Assembly (NCBI GenBank): GCA_012032575.1
Contig: JAAUSP010000473.1
Span: 1-6,050, forward strand
Length of the DNA stretch: 6,050 nt
From: Anaerolineales bacterium
GTDB taxonomy: Bacteria > Chloroflexota > Anaerolineae > 4572-78 > J111
Direction: 5' to 3'
Below the pieces are notes generated by a model, which saw only the letters and a list, made by a program, of their open reading frames with translations, did no database searches and was not told the DNA's origin. Each line of letters opens with the position of its first letter. Positions within the stretch are counted from its first letter, which is position 1. The position numbers and the translations under genes are program-made. Positions 4,984-6,050 of the stretch are shown piece after piece.

Positions 4984-5054
4984 TTATTCCCACCGCCGAG
5001 AAAACTCGAAAGATTTATTTTGTTTTGCTCCAACAGAGATTCCAAAGATCTTTT
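4962..5054 (-). other. Probable out-of-frame C-terminal tail of the helicase
   Basis: If the AAAA run at 5051-5054 is read as five A, the helicase frame continues past its TAA. It then gives a protein-like tail, R-S-L-E-S-L-L-E-Q-N-K then I-N-L-S-S-F-L-G-G-G-N-K-M-K-K-I-A-E, and stops at the TGA at 4964-4962. This is more plausible than the Trp/Cys-rich ending of the uncorrected frame. A further one-base change in the A7 run at 4973-4979 would instead continue as L-R-N-D-V-E-F-W, ending at a TGA (4924-4922) that overlaps the next ATG. A competing reading is the ORF ending at 4984 in the remaining frame. The choice cannot be settled from this sequence alone. Confidence 0.45.
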
Positions 5055-5569
5055 CGTCTTCCATCGAAAGGTGTTCCCGACCCGCCAGAGCCTGGCGAAC
5101 CTCCATCATTTTTGATGATTTGGCGAAGGACATCAATTCTTCCTTTTCCTGTATCAATAAAACAAGAAAACAACAACCCATCAGGCCCATTTCGGTTCTT
5201 GGCGACAAATAACTTGCCGGTGTTCGCAACTTTATCTTCCGGAGACCGCTGGAGCGTCAAAATGAGATAGGCTCCGAAACACTTTGCGAACGCTTCGGAG
5301 GTTGAGTCGAGTTCAACGAACTCTTTTTGAGTTCCTCCTCGGTTTGTTTGAGAACAAGTCCAGAGAGCGCAGTCAAGTTCTTGCGCCATTGCTTCCAAAT
5401 CTTCATAAATCCCTTCAATTCCGTGTCGTTTTTCTGGATTATTAAAGGCTGGCCTCATAATGTCCGCATAATCAACCATAATAACATCGGGAATAAATCC
5501 GGATGTTTCTCGCAACTTATCGAGAAACATTCTTAATCTATCAACAGAAGCTGATTTTTTGGAAACCAT
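5015..5569 (-). CDS. DnaB-type replicative helicase, C-terminal ATPase part (separated from 5' part by frameshift)
   Basis: This ORF carries the remaining helicase motifs. Walker B is P-D-V-I-M-V-D-Y-A-D-I-M at about residues 27-38. The sensor motif is S-Q-T-N-R at 73-77. The arginine-finger region is V-A-K-N-R-N-G-P-D-G at 122-131. A glycine/serine linker follows at about 156-166. The apparent Met start is probably artificial: a TAA lies directly upstream, there is no ribosome-binding site, and homologous helicases read straight through with an S-A-S-V segment after a K-x-F-P-like stretch. The bridge is found in the third frame between two homopolymers, GGGG at 5584-5587 and AAAAAA at 5555-5560; one extra base in each restores one protein. 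The last 12 residues before the TAA look unnatural, and the real tail may lie in another frame (see the 4962-5054 entry). Confidence 0.88.
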   Translation of the reverse strand: MVSKKSASVDRLRMFLDKLRETSGFIPDVIMVDYADIMRPAFNNPEKRHGIEGIYEDLEAMAQELDCALWTCSQTNRGGTQKEFVELDSTSEAFAKCFGAYLILTLQRSPEDKVANTGKLFVAKNRNGPDGLLFSCFIDTGKGRIDVLRQIIKNDGGSPGSGGSGTPFDGRRKDLWNLCWSKTK

Positions 5570-5576
5570 TTAACTT

Positions 5577-6050
5577 TCAGAGTCCCCGGAATTGTTTTTC
5601 TATTTCCCGAACAGCATCTTTGTTATTATCAAGCTCGTCGATTTCAATTTCAGTCAACCGAGAATCAACCCGCTTATGAATAATGTTTTCACTCAATTCA
5701 AGAGAGAAGAACATAACATTAAAACCATTTTTAATAGCGTGAGAAGCCATGTTTGTTAATGTAAATGATTTACCACAATTATGATGAACCATAAAATCAC
5801 CAGTTAGATACAGATGGTCTTTATCAATAGTGAAACCATAAAAATCATCAACTTCTACTTTTTCTACTGTAAATCCAGAAACTAAATGATTTTTCTTTTG
5901 TTTCCTGGGGTTGCCCTTCTTGCGTGCAATTTTCGTTGGGATGAGCGATAAATCTCCACTCACATTTGTGATGTAATAAACTGTACCATTGATAATTTTA
6001 GGCCGCTGGCTGCAAGCAAAACCGAGACTTCTCGCTATGAAAATAAAATC
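5577..6050 (-). CDS. DnaB-type replicative helicase, intein-containing, 5' part (partial at window edge, frame broken downstream)
   Basis: The frame is open from the window edge, so the true start and the N-terminal half lie outside. The first 91 codons are the C-terminal end of an intein, ending V-H-H-N. The extein then resumes as C-G-K-S-F-T, the end of a Walker A loop, followed by the H1a-like F-F-S-L-E-L-S-E and a basic region expected in RecA-fold DnaB helicases. DnaB proteins form hexamers that unwind the replication fork using ATP. The frame ends at a TGA just before the helicase's next segment, which resumes at 5569 in another frame. One extra G in the GGGG run at 5584-5587 would continue the protein as R-G-T-L-K-V-K-W-F-P. 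The GTG at 5963 is internal to the intein and is not a real start. Helicase identity rests on the motifs here plus those in the next ORF. Confidence 0.88.
   Translation of the reverse strand, partial: DFIFIARSLGFACSQRPKIINGTVYYITNVSGDLSLIPTKIARKKGNPRKQKKNHLVSGFTVEKVEVDDFYGFTIDKDHLYLTGDFMVHHNCGKSFTLTNMASHAIKNGFNVMFFSLELSENIIHKRVDSRLTEIEIDELDNNKDAVREIEKQFRGL
5778..6050 (-). other. Intein C-terminal segment with the end of a LAGLIDADG-type endonuclease domain
   Basis: This in-frame segment shows the late blocks of a Hint-domain protein-splicing element. It has I-A-R-S-L-G-F (typical of the end of a LAGLIDADG homing endonuclease), S-G-D-L-S-L-I-P-T-K-I, a basic stretch R-K-K-G-N-P-R-K-Q-K-K, then F-Y-G-F-T-I-D and H-L-Y-L-T-G-D-F-M-V-H-H-N. 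The penultimate His and terminal Asn needed for Asn cyclisation are present, and the +1 extein residue is Cys (codon 5775-5777). The N-terminal splicing block and most of the endonuclease are beyond the right edge, so whether the endonuclease is intact cannot be judged. Insertion directly before the G-K-S of a P-loop is a common intein site in phage and bacterial NTPases. Confidence 0.9.

Noticed and set aside
4984..5229. Independent 81-aa ORF within the helicase 3' end
   Set aside because: Most of it is a shadow of conserved helicase coding sequence; only its last part could be a real tail in another frame, and that is treated as helicase ambiguity.
5555..5560. Programmed -1 frameshifting at an A-AAA-AAT heptamer in the helicase
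   Set aside because: A second, unrelated break lies about 25 bases upstream, and several other genes show the same kind of homopolymer break, so one artefact explains all of them more simply.
1..6050. Alternative genetic code as the cause of the broken genes
   Set aside because: The breaks are changes of reading frame, not in-frame stops with continued homology, and TGA and TAA act as ordinary stops at consistent gene junctions.

Overview
The window looks like part of an AT-rich double-stranded DNA phage (or prophage/virus) genome. Every supportable gene lies on the minus strand, genes are packed with start/stop overlaps, and the recognisable genes are phage DNA-metabolism genes. No tRNA, rRNA, CRISPR array, transposase or plus-strand gene was found; the plus-strand ORFs over 2229-3334 are shadows of the reductase gene.

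Layout in transcription order (right to left). (1) 6050 to about 4962: a DnaB-type replicative helicase whose Walker A loop is interrupted by an intein. Only the intein's C-terminal end is inside the window, and the helicase reading frame is broken by homopolymer-length discrepancies. (2) 4925-4105: four tiny ORFs (55-81 aa). (3) 3995-2128: an adenosylcobalamin-dependent (class II) ribonucleotide reductase, complete in sequence but split by one frameshift. (4) 2008-1062: five more tiny ORFs. (5) 1059-529: a 176-aa HEXXH metallopeptidase-like protein. (6) 532-1: three more tiny ORFs, the last running off the window.

The most unusual content is the set of 12 tiny ORFs. They share a beginning of the type M-K/R-x-x-I-x-I-Y and an end of the type N-V/I-K-L/I-F-K/R, with variable aromatic-rich middles. 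Most are chained by four-base ATGA stop/start overlaps, and the codons for the conserved C-terminal F-K-V or F-R-M carry the AAGG/AGGA ribosome-binding site of the next gene. I do not recognise the family and read it as a tandemly duplicated, diversifying set of small phage proteins in which the reductase and peptidase are embedded.

At least seven frame breaks in 6 kb can each be repaired by changing one homopolymer run by one base. Once repaired, the proteins are continuous and the ATGA junctions fall into register. Uncorrected long-read sequencing error is the simplest explanation; genuine decay or programmed frameshifting is less likely.

Functionally, helicase and reductase supply replication fork unwinding and deoxynucleotides. 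The small proteins and the peptidase have no assignable role from sequence alone.
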